Of a stretch of 64,000 nt of DNA, positions 11,256 through 23,560 are shown piece after piece. Both the position numbers and the translations under genes were made by a program. The notes under the pieces are model-generated. The model saw only the letters and a program-made list of their open reading frames with translations, searched no databases and was not told the DNA's origin. The number at the start of each line of letters is the position of its first letter. The stretch's first letter is position 1. This DNA is from Malus domestica (Eukaryota > Streptophyta > Magnoliopsida > Rosales > Rosaceae): contig NC_091671.1 of assembly GCF_042453785.1 (NCBI RefSeq), forward strand, positions 8,254,001-8,318,000, read 5' to 3'.

Positions 11256-11425
11256 GTGTTCTCCACACTCAAATGATGGTGATGCTCACTACCTTATTTA
11301 TCACCATTATATGAGTTTAATACCTTGGATAGACATAAATCTCAAAAATTTAAACTCATCAAATGGTAATAAATAAGATGGTAAGCATTACCACAACTTG
11401 AGAGTAGTGACTAAAAATCACCCCA
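11256..11425. mobile_element. Hairpin MITE-like repeat
   Basis: Two arms form an imperfect inverted repeat. The left arm has CTCACTACCTTATTTATCACC and ATGAGTTTAA (about 11,285-11,322). The right arm has TTTAAACTCAT, AATGGTAATAAATAAG and ATGGTAAGCATTACC (about 11,348-11,395). A long stem-loop without coding capacity fits a foldback MITE. The outer ends are less clear and no target duplication was fixed. Confidence 0.55.
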
Positions 11426-11861
11426 ATAATATAAGTAGTTAAGTTAGTTGGTGTGGTAGTTGGTCTTTAGCAAGCTTCTTATAGAAAAGAAGAATCTGGG
11501 TACTTCGGCCGTTTTGCAGAAGAAAAAGAAAGAAAGGGGCATTTGATGTTTGGACATACATAGTAATGGTGCTAGCTGCACCTGCTTCTTGGTGTTTTTT
11601 ACAAGAAAACAAAAAGAGAGAGAGAGAGAGAAAAGGCTAATTTGCACCCTTTGGATATTATGATGCCAATTTGCTTGGTTGAGAAACTTGTGGCTTTTCT
11701 AATGGAGATTGCGTAAAGGTGCAAACCATCTGGTAGTGGTTGTGCAAAATAGGTTTCATATTCGGGAAAATTATGGTCCCTACATCCAACCAAATAACAA
11801 GGTTTTTTATGAGATAATGCATGCCAACTTGAGCATTATAGTGTTCATGTATTTTATTTAA
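11426..11861. other. Intergenic with GA microsatellite and start of unit copy C
   Basis: A (GA)n tract lies near 11,614-11,632. From about 11,766 to 11,852 the text matches positions 38-118 of copy A and 51,010-51,090 of copy B, marking the left edge of a third unit copy. Copy C resumes at 30,821 after the transposon nest. No gene seen. Confidence 0.6.
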
Positions 11862-13091
11862 GGGTAAAAAACTGTTTACTACCCTCATGTTTCATGGTTT
11901 TCAACATTTAGTACATCAATTTTTTTTCGTCTCAGAGTCATACCTAAAGTGTAAATTTTGGGACTGTTTCATACATCCGTTAGTCAAACTGTTAATTCTC
12001 TCGTTAAGTGATGACGTGGCGCCCATGTGGACAATGACTGGGCGCCACGTGTCATTAAAAATATTAAATTATTATTATTATTTTAAAAAAAAAAACCCTA
12101 TCTTCTTCCCCACCCCGACCCCCCTCCCTTCTCTCTCCCTTCTCTTCTCTGCACCTACGCAACCCCCAACCTCTGCACCTTCCCCCACCCCCTATATTCC
12201 CCCACTGCACATCCAAAACAAGTAAATTAACCCGTCTTCCACCTCCCTTCCTTCTTCTCTATGCAACATTCTCTTCGGCTCCCCCTTTTCTCTCCCCCAT
12301 TTTTATCTCCCCCACATTCCTCCCTCTTCACATCTCTCTCTCCCAAGCACCCTCCCTCTTCACCTCTCTCTCCCAAGCACAGTCGATTGGAGGGTCCATC
12401 ATCGAGTTTGGATCCGAGCTTCTCCATGTCCAGTAGGTGCCGAAGATTTCGTCCTCAGAGCTGCCCAGCTCATTGAAGCTGCAGGACGGGCTTCAAACGG
12501 GTTCTAGAGCAGATCCAGGTCGTCGGGATCAGAAAATGGATCTCGGATTGGGTTCGACGGTGGTAGGAGGCGCTCGGAGTTGCGTCTGGCAACGGCTGCG
12601 CCATGCGTCTTGAGAGCTGGAGCTCAGATCTGGTTTCGGGTTGGCTGGATCTTGCATTTTGTCAAGTCCAGTTTCGGGGTGGGGGAAGGTGCAGAGGTTG
12701 GGGTTGGGTAGGTGCAAAGAAGAGAAGGGTATTTTGTCGAGTCCAGTTTCGAGGTGGGGGAAGGTGCAGAGGTTGGGGGTTGGAGAGAGAATGGATGGGG
12801 GGTCGGGGTAGGGAAGGACAGGTTTTTTTTATTTTATTTTTTTATATATATTTTTTTATATAATAATAATAATATTTTAATATTTTTAATGACACATGGC
12901 GCCCAGTCATTGTCCACATGGGCGCCACGTCATCACTTAACGGAAGAATTAACAGTTTGACTAACCGATGTATGAAACTGTCCCAAAATTTACACTTTAG
13001 GTATGACTCTGAGACGAAAAAAAATTGATGTACTAAATGTTGAAAACCATGAAACATGAGGGTAGTAAACAGTTTTTTACCCTTTATTTAA
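11853..13091. mobile_element. MULE-type DNA transposon with long terminal inverted repeats
   Basis: The element spans 11,862-13,082 (1,221 bp) between 9-bp direct repeats TTTATTTAA (11,853-11,861 and 13,083-13,091). A 9-bp duplication is the Mutator signature. The inverted arms start GGGTAAAAAACTGTTTACTA and run about 330 bp inward. They include paired blocks such as GGCGCCACGTGTCATTAA and the C-rich ACCCCCAACCTCTGCACC. No transposase is present. The GC-rich centre (about 12,250-12,700) differs from the surroundings and could be captured host sequence. The right arm carries an internal 75-bp-scale duplication (about 12,665-12,780). Confidence 0.88.
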
Positions 13092-13119
13092 TTTTTTTTT
13101 TGTCGAAAGGTAGAAATAG

Positions 13120-13276
13120 AAGAGAATGCTCTTTTTGGAATAATTGTATGTTCTATTCATCTCTCAAGGAGGGGTTTATAAGATGTTACGATCCTATCAA
13201 TAAGGAAAGAAATAATTTACATAAAAACATATTAAACTAAGAATCCCAATATTACAGGAATACACACAAACAGTCA
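13120..13276 (-). repeat. 3' LTR of the Ty1/copia element
   Basis: About 157 bp are nearly identical to 30,539-30,698, apart from a short CTAT indel near 13,190 and a few substitutions. On the minus strand it begins TGACTGTTTGTGTG directly after a polypurine tract. The outer end near GCATTCTCTT is fixed only by comparison of the two copies. Confidence 0.85.
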
Positions 13277-13291
13277 ATACTCCCCCTCAAG
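13277..13291 (-). other. Polypurine tract of the copia element
   Basis: On the minus strand CTTGAGGGGGAGTAT lies immediately upstream of the 3' LTR, the usual plus-strand primer site of plant copia elements. Confidence 0.8.
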
Positions 13292-15755
13292 TTGGTGCAT
13301 ATATGTCACACATGCCCAACTTGTGTAGGAAACTTGAAAACTTATGACTTGAAACAACCTTTATGAGGATATCTGCCAACTGATCTTCCGTTCTTATTGC
13401 CGGTACCTCAATTATCTTCCCTTCCAATTTTTCTTTGATGAAGAACCGGTCAACCTCAACATGCTTTGTTCTATCGTGATGTACTGGATTATGTGCAATG
13501 TAACAGGCAGCTTTATTATCACAAAATAATTTCATAGGCTGATCGTGTTTTATATCCAAATCCCTTAGCAGAAGCTTAAGCCATAAAATTTCACAAATCC
13601 CTAAGGCCATACCTCTGTATTCAGCTTCCGCACTAGACCGGGCAACCACATTTTGTTTCTTACTCCTCCATGCAACCAAGTTACCCCCAACGAATGTAAA
13701 GTAACCTGATGTTGAGCGTATGTCATCCGCTGATCCTGCCCAATCTGCATCAGTATAACCTTCAACTCTAAGATGATTATTCTTTTTAAACAATATTCCT
13801 TTGTCTGGGCTTCCTTTCAAATATCTCAAAATCCTCATCACTGCATTCATATGATGTTCTCCAGGATCATGTATGTATTAACTCACTACACTCAAGGCAT
13901 ATGCAAGGTCTAATCTTGTGTGTGCTAAGTACATTAAATAGCCTACTAACCTTTAGTATCTCCCCTTGTCAACTGGTACTTGATTAGGATCAACACTAAG
14001 CTTCAATCCTTCCTCTAATGGTGTAGCTACTGGCTGACAAGCTGACATGCCGGTTTCGTGTAGTAAATCAATAATATACTTCCTCTAAGACAAGTAAATT
14101 CCAGAATTGCTTCTCGACACCGAAATCCCTAGAAAATATTTTAGGGATTCAAGATCTAAGATCTTTCATCTCAAATTTTGTATACAAGTATCCTTGTAAG
14201 GCCGTACGTTCTTCCGGATCATTCCCTGTTACAACCATATCATCTACATACACAATGAGTGCAGTAAGCTTCCCATTTCGTCTTTTCAAAAACAGAGTAT
14301 GATCGGAATTACTTTGTGTGTAATCAAATGCTCTCATAGATTTTATGAATCTTCCAAACCATGCTCGAGGGTACTGTTTCAAACCATAAAAGGATTTCTT
14401 CAACCTGCATACCTTTCTTTTGTATTTATCCGGAGCACTACATCCTGGTGGAAGATCCATATAAATTTCGTCTGTCAAATCTCCATGCAAGAAGGCATTC
14501 TTCACATCAAACTGTTGTAAGGGTCAATTAAGATTCGCAGCCAAGGACAACAAAACACGAACGGTGTTAATCTTGGCTACAGGGGCAAATGTATCTGTAT
14601 AATCGATTCCATATTTTTTAGTGTACCATTTTGCTACCAGTCTTGCCTTGAAACGATCCACTGTCCCATCAGCTTTGTACTTGACAGTATAGACCCATTT
14701 TCATCACACAGGTTTCTTGCCATCTGGCAAGTCCGTGATCTCCCGGGCAGCATTCTTCTTCAACGACTTCAATTCTTCATTCATTGTTGCTTGCTAACGT
14801 GGATCAGCTAAAGCCTCCTGCACACTGTTAGGAATAGATACAGTAGATAATTAAAACACAAATGACTTATTTGATTCTGATAGGTGGCTAGTAGACACAT
14901 AATTACCTAAAGGGTATAACACATTAGATTTTTGGTTGGGTCTATTCATCGAGTACCTAGTTTTGCATTTAGGATCAACTTCGTAAGTAAGTTTAGGAAT
15001 ACCTCGGTTGACACGGTTAGGGAGACGATGTGGTGGTAGTGTATCCGGAATAAAAAACGATTGATTATGGTTATTGGGGCTCAAGGGTGGTGAGACCGAC
15101 TGTGAGGTAGCTGTCAATGAGTTATCCAACGGTGAGGAAGGCAATGAATTTTCCGACGATGTCGACTCATCAACATCGTTTTCATGTGAATAATCACCAC
15201 TTAACTCCAAGGCATTACCACTTAATTCCCAGTCATTCACATCATTATTTTCTTGCGAATCATCACCACTTGTTTCCAATACATCACCACTTAAGTCCAA
15301 ATGATTCACATCATTATGTTTTTGTGAATCATCACCACTTGTTTCCAATACATCACCACTTAAACTCAAATGATTCACATCAGGAATAGTATAATCAAGA
15401 GTTTGAACTTCTGTCTTATTCTCCCCCTGAAGTGCAGACTCATAATGGGCAAAGTACATGTCGTTTTCATGAAATGCAACATCCACAGTGACAAACAACT
15501 TTGTTGTCGGAGGATGATAGCAGCGATATCCTTTCTGATTAGAGGCATAACCCACAAACATGCACCGTAAGGCTCGAGGTTCAAGCTTACTCCTCTGCTG
15601 TTTATGGAGATGAACGAAAGCCACACAACCAAACACGTGAGGTGGAAGATTTGGAACTGCAAGAGCATCAACATGTAAGGAGAGAGCCTGAAGAGGCGTC
15701 CAAAAATCAACTGATCGAGATGGAACACGATTAATGAGATATGCAGCCGAGGTGA
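13287..15755 (-). pseudogene. Copia polyprotein, 3' half: integrase C-part, reverse transcriptase, RNase H
   Basis: Read on the minus strand from 15,755 down. The integrase C-terminal part has TSAAYLINRVPSRSVDFWTP. A linker with acidic tandem repeats follows (about 15,170-15,390). The reverse transcriptase has KNAFLHGDLTDEIYMDLPPG and the catalytic motif YVDD. RNase H has GYTDADWAGS, SSAEAEYRGM and the terminal LADILIK. Stops and frameshifts separate the blocks near 13,850-14,149 and 14,505-14,850, so no polyprotein can be made. The frame is cut at 15,756-15,760 by a solo LTR and continues at 28,645-29,993. The order integrase before reverse transcriptase identifies Ty1/copia. Confidence 0.93.
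15170..15390 (-). repeat. Tandem 66-69 bp repeats in the copia integrase-RT linker
   Basis: Three head-to-tail units encode related 22-23-residue peptides with cores SLSGDVLETSGDDSQ, DLSGDVLETSGDDSQ and ELSGNALELSGDYSH. The first two are nearly identical in DNA. The acidic, Ser-rich character fits an unstructured linker. Confidence 0.85.
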
Positions 15756-17588
15756 GAGCTTTTGAAATCCCGTTCCTGGATCTCATTATTATAATCTACG
15801 TATTGGTATTATAGAGATTTTATATTTTTTTGGGAAATTAATTATTTAAAATCTGTAAACCATTCGAGGTCACATTTTATATTGTTGAATAGATATCGAG
15901 ATCACGAACGCATAGGCGAAAGCTGTTTGTAAGTCCGGATTATAACGGTATAGTTACGGACGTTTGAATTTGTTACAAACAAAATGAAAAAGAAGAGAAA
16001 GCCACGAGAGTGGCTGAAGGAAGGGAGGGAAAGAAAGCCACATGAGAGTGGCGAGAGAAAAGAAGAAAAACCCATTTAGGGGCGAATTAGACCCGTTAAC
16101 CCGCAAACTTGATCCGCTCATATCTTCTTCATCCGAACTCTGTTTTGGGTGATCTTGGTGTCCATGGAAAGCCCTTGATGAGCCCTACATCTTGGTAGTG
16201 TTTGATTTCCCAATTTCTTTCCCATTTTTCCAGTTCGAAGCCACAAACCCACGGGTGTTCCGGCGACCTTATCCCTTTTCCCGGTGGCTTTGGCAAGTTT
16301 CACCGTCCATGACCACCACCAAAAGACTTCCCTCAACCCCAGGAACAAGGCCTAAGCAGTGTTGGAGGCGTCGGAGTTCGATTGGAAGCCGAATCAAAGC
16401 ACACAATTTTCAAGGGTTTCGGCGGGTTTGAGTGAAATTGAAGTGTTTCCCGGCCAATTTGGACTTGGCCATAGGTATAAAGTTTGCTATACTCTTTGAG
16501 ATTTTCATTTCTGTATTTTTTGGTAATTTTTAAAAATAGTTGAATTTTCCGGCAAGTTGGGGCAGCCGACCGCCACCCGTTGCGGCGCGTGTGGCGGCAG
16601 CCTGGCCAGTGGGCTGACGATGTTCTTTTAAGTTCAATTAGATGCCCTGATTTCATAATTGATATCCGTATGACGTAATTTGATTGTTTGGACTTAGTTT
16701 CATTACGATACCTTACTTGGTCAAATTTGAATTGACGATCCGACCGTTGGATCGTCACTAAAACTTAATGCGTGATAGAATATAATATTTGAAAATCATA
16801 GAAGTTTACGGATCTGGAATCCGACGTACAGATCTTCCTTAATTGGATTTCTAAGTTTGTAAAATTAAATGTCGATCGCCACTTGAATTTTGAAATTGGC
16901 GGAGATCCGATCGTCGGATCATGATGAGATTTTAGTATGTTGTTATTTGAGCATAATGTGGACTTTGAGAAGTTATGGATCCAAAATTCGATGTGCGGAT
17001 CTTTCGGATTGAATTACGAAGTGTTATGGACCTTACCGTTGATCGAGAGTTGACTTTTGGTCAACATGTCTTGAAACATTCTAAATACTAAAATGAGTAC
17101 TACGGGAGACTAATTGAATTCTAGTGGGCCTACATTGGTTAGAGAGTGACTTGAATATAAATGTGATATGGTTATCACCTAAATTTCTTATGTTAATATC
17201 ATATGTGAATATGTCTTGGTCTTATAAATGTGATTTGTATTGAAATGTGATGTCTATATATTAGCCATAGACTTGTGTTCATTAAACTTGATTTGGCTTA
17301 TGTATTGATGATGATTGTGATATATATATGTTTAACTATTTTTTTTAGTAATGTGAAAGATAGTAAGATATATGTTACGACAATGTGACCCTAGAATCAT
17401 AATAGAAGTATTCTGTGGAACTTATATACTTGTGTGGCATAGTAATGGTGACCTTGAGAAGTTGATGGTGTAGGTGACTATGTTGTAACTCATAAAGATT
17501 GAGATGTGGATAAGTTGAGGTGTTGAATTTACTACACCATGTAGTAGTTGTACATTGATGGCCCTGCTTGGTATATCCGTGTTGGGGG
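15756..17588 (+). mobile_element. Solo gypsy-type LTR, left part
   Basis: This is the first 1,828 bp of a solo LTR that continues at 27,254-28,644. The 5-bp duplication GAGCT lies at 15,756-15,760 and 28,645-28,649. The left end TTTGAAATCCCGTTCCTGG resembles the TGTCACAGCCCGTCCTGG start of the gypsy LTR at 51,884, with the canonical G apparently mutated. The right end is GGGATCGGGGCGTAACA. It contains no coding sequence. Removing it rejoins the copia integrase frame. A single LTR with target duplications implies LTR-LTR recombination. It is interrupted at 17,588 by the LARD-like element. Confidence 0.78.
17584..17588. other. Left target duplication of the LARD-like element
   Basis: GGGGG precedes the LTR start at 17,589 and is repeated at 27,254-27,258 after the second LTR. 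It sits in a G-run, so phase is slightly ambiguous. Confidence 0.75.
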
Positions 17589-19410
17589 TGAAGGATTTAT
17601 TTTGTAAAACATGTTCATTTGAGCAACATCATATAACATGCAATTAACAATTAAAAGGCGGAATCATGCTTGTATGTACTCAAAAACAAAACATGACCAT
17701 GAAATTCAAAGCCTAGTAGATTGGTGAACCAATAATCAACTCAAAAACAAGGTGAGTTGAAATTAATACCTTTGTAGATTCCTCTTTGCATAAGCAAAGG
17801 CTAATCACCCAAAGAGATAAGGGCCTTCATTCCTTGCTTCTTAGATCCATGGATTTGGATGGAAGAATAGGTTCTCAAAGTTCCCAAAATTGAGAACCTC
17901 TAATTCTCGACACCAAGGTTCGATTGTAGAAGAAATGAGTGACCTTGGAGTAGTAGGATTGCTAGATGTACCCTCCAAGGTGTTGGCCTCTTTAGAGAGA
18001 AAATGGAGAGACAATTCTCACCTATTTTCCCCAAAAATAAACCCATTTTTCACTTTATGAATATTTGGCTATAAAATCATTTATATAGTCACTTCTTTAA
18101 GTGACCTAAACAACCAAAACCCTAATTCATTTCATCATGGCTGGCCATTTAGGGGATTTTGGGCTTTTGGGCTTTAATGAATCTTCATTCATTAAATTGT
18201 CATACAACTTAAGTTAATGGGCTTGACGTTCGAAGCCCATTGGGCCTTAAGGTCCAAAACTATCCCGAAGTCTTTAACGAACTTATTCGTTTGATTAATT
18301 AACATATTAATTAATCCTTGCCATAAATAAATGATTAAACCATTTAATCATTCTTACTCATTTCCGTTTAATCTCCAATCTCCACCTTTCACGGTGTGCG
18401 ATCCATTAGGTTCCTTTTAGCGAGGTAGTGGGCGATTAAAACCATTTTACATCGATTGTGAATTGAAACTATTTTCAATTCTCCCTTTAGTGATTATACA
18501 CGTTTAGGGCTTCCACAAACCATGAGTGACACCTAGCAGCATATCATGGTTACCCAAGCTAATCAGAAGAGGTTAGAGAACCTATTCAGTTCGAGATTAC
18601 AAATGCAATACGGTCCTTCTCTAATCTAATACTCTTGACCACATTGTTTGGTTTGATAGTTTATTTTCTCATGTCTACTATCCAATGTGTGTCTTGTGCT
18701 TATATGATTACCTTGAATGTGATTCGGAACGCATTCCCTAATCTCATTCATACTCTGGCCAGAGATTCAAATCATATCAGAGAGTATTCTCCCTCAAACG
18801 GTTTGAAGGTTAGAGATCCCTTGTTGCGCATTCATTTGTCTCCATAGCTAAGCGGCTTGACCCCAACGATGCCGTGGACACCCTCCTGGTGGGATGACTT
18901 TGACATAATCAAAGATCAAGGTCTTAACCACAAGACAACTATGATGCCTCAGGTCAAAGGACTACTTTGCATTATCCCAACCATGAGTTCTCATGTGACA
19001 TGGAATATGAGAACTCTTCGTTGATCGCGTTCAGTGAACTCATTCTCTATTGAGCACCTACCGTACTTGTCTTGATGTCACACACACCAATGACTAGAGA
19101 CTAATCACTCTCCCTGAGAGAAGACATAGTACGTACCGATCTTGACGGACTGTCAATGCCCAATTGGCAATCCTATGATCAGGAACGTTTAGGATGTGTC
19201 TACGAAAGAATGGTCTCAAGAATCTAACTTCATTAGATTACATTCTCCCAATCACATATTCCTTGGACTTTATCGTTTAAGCATATAACATTTATATGAG
19301 ACGGCTCAAACAATAATCTATGCCCTTTATATGTTAAACTAGATTAGTTTAACATGTGAAATGTCCGTAAAGTATCATCACATGATTGGCTTTAGGGCAC
19401 ATTTCCAACA
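17589..19410 (-). repeat. 3' LTR of LARD-like retrotransposon
   Basis: This 1,822-bp LTR is the same length as 25,432-27,253 and nearly identical to it; one difference was found by eye (GGTGAG versus AGTGAG near 17,752 and 25,595). On the minus strand it begins TGTTGGAAATGTGCCC and ends AATAAATCCTTCA, giving TG...CA termini. Near-identity indicates very recent insertion. The identical 70-codon open frames at 18,635 and 26,478 are LTR sequence, not genes. Confidence 0.95.
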
Positions 19411-19422
19411 ATCTCCCACTTG
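19411..19422 (-). other. Polypurine tract of the LARD-like element
   Basis: On the minus strand a purine-rich AGTGGGAGAT abuts the LTR start TGTTGG, as in copia-group elements. Confidence 0.7.
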
Positions 19423-22400
19423 CACTAGAGCCAATCAGCTTGATCATCAATGATGATATCTCTTCTGTAGTCATTTCATAAATGGCTGAATAGTAGGCCT
19501 AGGCAGTGGATATCTATATGTGTTATCCACAGAAGCAACCTTGAGAATAACGACGTCACCATTATACATGATTCTCAATCATGTGGTTCAGTCTCTCATT
19601 TGTGTTCGGATCTTGATGAGACCTTGATTCCCAGGCTTGAGCTATCGCCCCATTAGTGTCAAACACTTTCTGGTTGGAACCGAATAGAGAGTTCATAAAT
19701 GAACTTTCCCATCCAAACAACATTGTTGTAAACTTCTATATGGCAATATATCTTGCATTCATAATGGAACACACTAAAGTCATTACTTTAATGTTTCCAT
19801 CCAAATATCTCTTTAGTCATAATAAAGAGATATTCGTTTATCTCTTCATTCGTAATGAAGAAACATCCAATGATGGATTAGATTATAATCTAATACATTT
19901 ACGCTTCCATTACGTTACTCTAATTCTTCCTCGATCTTTGAGGAATTTATCCTTTAGTATTTCTTAAATACTTAAGGACTCACTTGACAGTTGCCATGGT
20001 TCTGATCCTGGGCTTGCATTGATATCGTCTTGTACCGTTCTAGGTACAACTCATATCAATGTTTTTCATACAATATGAAATACATAAATCACCTTTCTGC
20101 ATATGCATAAAGGATTCAATTTACGCATTATTTCTTTGGGAGTCAAAGGGGCACGTTCCCTTTGAGAAGGGCAACTTGCTAGTCTTACTAGAGTCATCCT
20201 TCTAATTGAAGTTTATCATCATATGAGAAACTTCCTAGCATCCATTGTCTATTATTAGGGATTGATATAATCCAATTATATCATGAAATATATCATTATA
20301 GATTTCATCCCATGTATATAGACTATATCTCCCATATACATTCTATCTTCATATAATGTATTAAAGTCATAACTTTAACAAAGAAGTATTCTTTTCATTT
20401 CCAAAATTAATATATCATATATATTTATATTTTTAGGAACATGATTAACTCCCACTAATCTTTTGTAAAACTAGTAAACAAAAGATTCATTTACATCTTT
20501 ATGAGAAATCAAACGATTTGATCCTTTTTCTCATAAAATGCAAATAGCTCCCACTAACTTGCTAAGATCCATGATGGATGGATCTCTACAACTTACATGT
20601 CTTGTGATTAGTAGTTTTACACATATATTATCAAGACTATCTTAATAATGGTTTCGGAAACCCATATTATGTCAAAACATTGAATCACCATTTAGTTGTA
20701 GCTAGCAATCTTCGAATTAATTGAAACTAAGACTACGTCAAAAATGGTTCCTTTAAAGTCAACCATTCTCTTTGATTGTAGTCACCTTAAGCTACCAATT
20801 AGCTTTGAAGGTTTCATTATTTCGAGTCAAATGGTACTTTACCATTTCCTTGAGTATATATCGTATATGCACTCAATGTAGTCATAAGGATTTTCATTCT
20901 TATTTCTTTCGAATTAAGAGGTGGAACTCTATGACATAGTCATAAAGTTCAAAACCATTCAACTGAGACGGTTTATAAATCCTTATCGACTACCTTGGAG
21001 CTTGTGGTATAGGAACTAGGTTGTTATATTTGTTGATTACTTTCTTGTCTCTCAAAGAACCCATTCTTTGAGTTCTATCTCTCGTTCATTTGCTTTTAGG
21101 CAAATCACATTGTAGAATTACAATGAACTACCCAACAAAACAACATTTGTTAGTTGGTTTATAGAAGCGATATCCAAAAGTTATTTTAAGGATATCCTAC
21201 AAGATTATTATCAAACAAATATTGCTTGTTAGCACACAACCCCAAATCTTTAACATGCTTAAGATTTGTCTTTCTTTCCAACTACATCTTATGGAGTCAT
21301 AAAAATATTGGAAGATCTTCTCATTGACAATCATATTGTTTTTAGAAGTATATATCCTATATATGGGTAATAGATAACATCTAACGAACTAAATCTTATT
21401 CAAGTTCGTTCTTCTCCTAATGGAGAAATACATTATCTTATGATGCTATTTTCCTTGATATCTTTCAAGGAAACTTATCTAAAGTGTTACCTTTCCTTGG
21501 ATCAAATCTAAGGAGGTAAATACTTTTAGATGTCTTACTCATCAACTTACATTTCTTGAATTCTTTGAAACATTTTTCAAAGTATTCGGACTTGTGTTTA
21601 TTCAAAATAAACTATAGTCCAACCGAGAGTGATCTTCGGTGAATGTTATCCAACATGAGTAGTATTATGTTTGTGGACAAGTGCCACTAACATCTAAGTG
21701 AATTAACCTCAACAACTTTGTGATTCTTTCTTCTTCCAAAAGAATAAAGATTCGAACATTTCGCCTCCATACAATTTTAACAAGAAGGTATTGGATCCGG
21801 ACCTTACGATCCAAAGCGTCCATCTATGACCAACTCGTAATTTATGTTTTAGACGTATCACAACTTTAGTTGGGATTAGTCACTACCTTGCAACCTTTTG
21901 GGTTTTAAGCATCATTATTTTCTAAACAGTTTAACACTACCATATCATCTCTACTATAGAGATAATTAATTAGATTACCATAATCCAATCATTGATTAAT
22001 AAAGAACATTGTTTTGTCAAACAAAACATTTATCCATTTCACATAGTGACGGAATTTAGTTCCTTAAAATTGGAATATAAAGACAATCTATGTTTTTCCA
22101 ATTTCTTTGGTAGTTCATATGAGGAAGTAAGTACCATCTGCTTTCGCAGAGATCTACATTTGATTCACGCTTCGAATGTGAAGTACTTTCTCTTCTCTCA
22201 TTAATCTTCTACTTCTTATTAGCCACACTTTTACAACGATTGTAAAACATAGTCACTAATACGGAATCATGCATTCAAGTAGAAGAACCAACTGTTTTGA
22301 ACTATTCAAGAACAATTTACAACACCTTCGAAAGGTGTGTCCTTGACACTTGCAAGACATTTCTTGCAAATACCCCTTCCAATATCCATCCTTTCATAAA

Positions 22401-23336
22401 GAAAGTTTGTTCCCTTGGAGTTATTTATCTTCTTTATTTGACTTTCACCTTTGACTACATTAGTCATGGTCCCTAAACTCCCACTATCTCTCTTGAAACC
22501 TTTTTTCAATTGTGTTATACACATCAAACAATTTTGGAGAGTATGTGGTTATTGTTCACTATATAGTTTACAATAAACTTAGTGAACCATTAGGATAGGG
22601 ACACAAAGGTGAAGTCCTTGCCTAGTTTCCGTCTCGTTAAGTGGTTTATCACTTCAACATTCAATGATTCAAAATCATCATAAGTCCATGTTAATGGACT
22701 ATTTTTGTCAACCAACCATTATGTTCTAAACATAATTACAAACCTTCAAGAGTTGTACAAGGCAACTCTCATTTCTTCATACAACAATTTGTAAGTGAAG
22801 AAACATGGCACATAAAGTGTTCATGCCTTTGTGCTTTCTTCTCAAGTTCTTTGTTCATTTAACAAAGAAATAAGCACTAGTGTTTGCATTGACTAAGAGT
22901 TGTTCAAAGCAACTCCTATTTCTTCATACAACAAATTGTAATTGAAGAATTATGACATTAAAAGTGTTGTCCTCTTTATGATAGACCTTTTCTAACATAT
23001 TCTTCTAATGATACATTATCAATAGTAAGATTGTGAGGATGAGACTACTTTGGTAATTTTACAAGCCATTAAAGACAATCTATGGTTTTGTAGTACCAAG
23101 TCCGTAAACTAAACGTTCGGCTTTTATTTGTCAAGTGTTGGATAGCGTTTGCAAATATATTGGTAATCAAATACATAACGAATATAAATTGATTGATTTT
23201 AAGCCATTTGATTTGGGTCTTTAAATCAAATAGCACCACCCACTATTTTTGGCAAATTCCATATCCCTCATAGGAATTCGAGAGTTTTGGATGAAACTCC
23301 TAGTAGGTTATGGGAGGCTCACTATTACCAAGCCCA

Positions 23337-23560
23337 CCTCACGATGATACGATATATGGCTAGCAACAATAATAATGAGAGAGTACGCTTACTCATTTGC
23401 AACTCATGCAAGTACCCATCTTATTTGGCCTCTAGAGAATGTAACCTCACAATGATATGATATTGGTTCCATTGCACTTAGTTAAGTTCTTCCCACCATG
23501 CTTAGTGTGTGAAGGGGTTCAAGAATAGCCTCACGATGATACGATATATAGCTATCCTCG
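23337..23560. repeat. Three spaced copies of a 20-bp motif in the LARD interior
   Basis: CCTCACGATGATACGATAT occurs at 23,337 and 23,529, and a variant CCTCACAATGATATGATAT at 23,445, each followed by a GGCTAGC/GCTATCC-like word. Spacings are 108 and 84 bases. Confidence 0.7.

Noticed and set aside
12261-12476. Pro/Ser-rich open frame inside the MULE
   Set aside because: Low-complexity C-rich DNA within a transposon; no recognisable domain or codon pattern.
18635-18847. 70-codon open frame, repeated exactly at 26,478-26,690
   Set aside because: Both lie inside the two LTRs of the LARD-like element; the duplication reflects the LTRs and the peptide resembles no protein family.
23337-23560. 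Spaced repeats considered as a CRISPR array
   Set aside because: Only three imperfect units with unequal spacing, in plant nuclear retrotransposon DNA.
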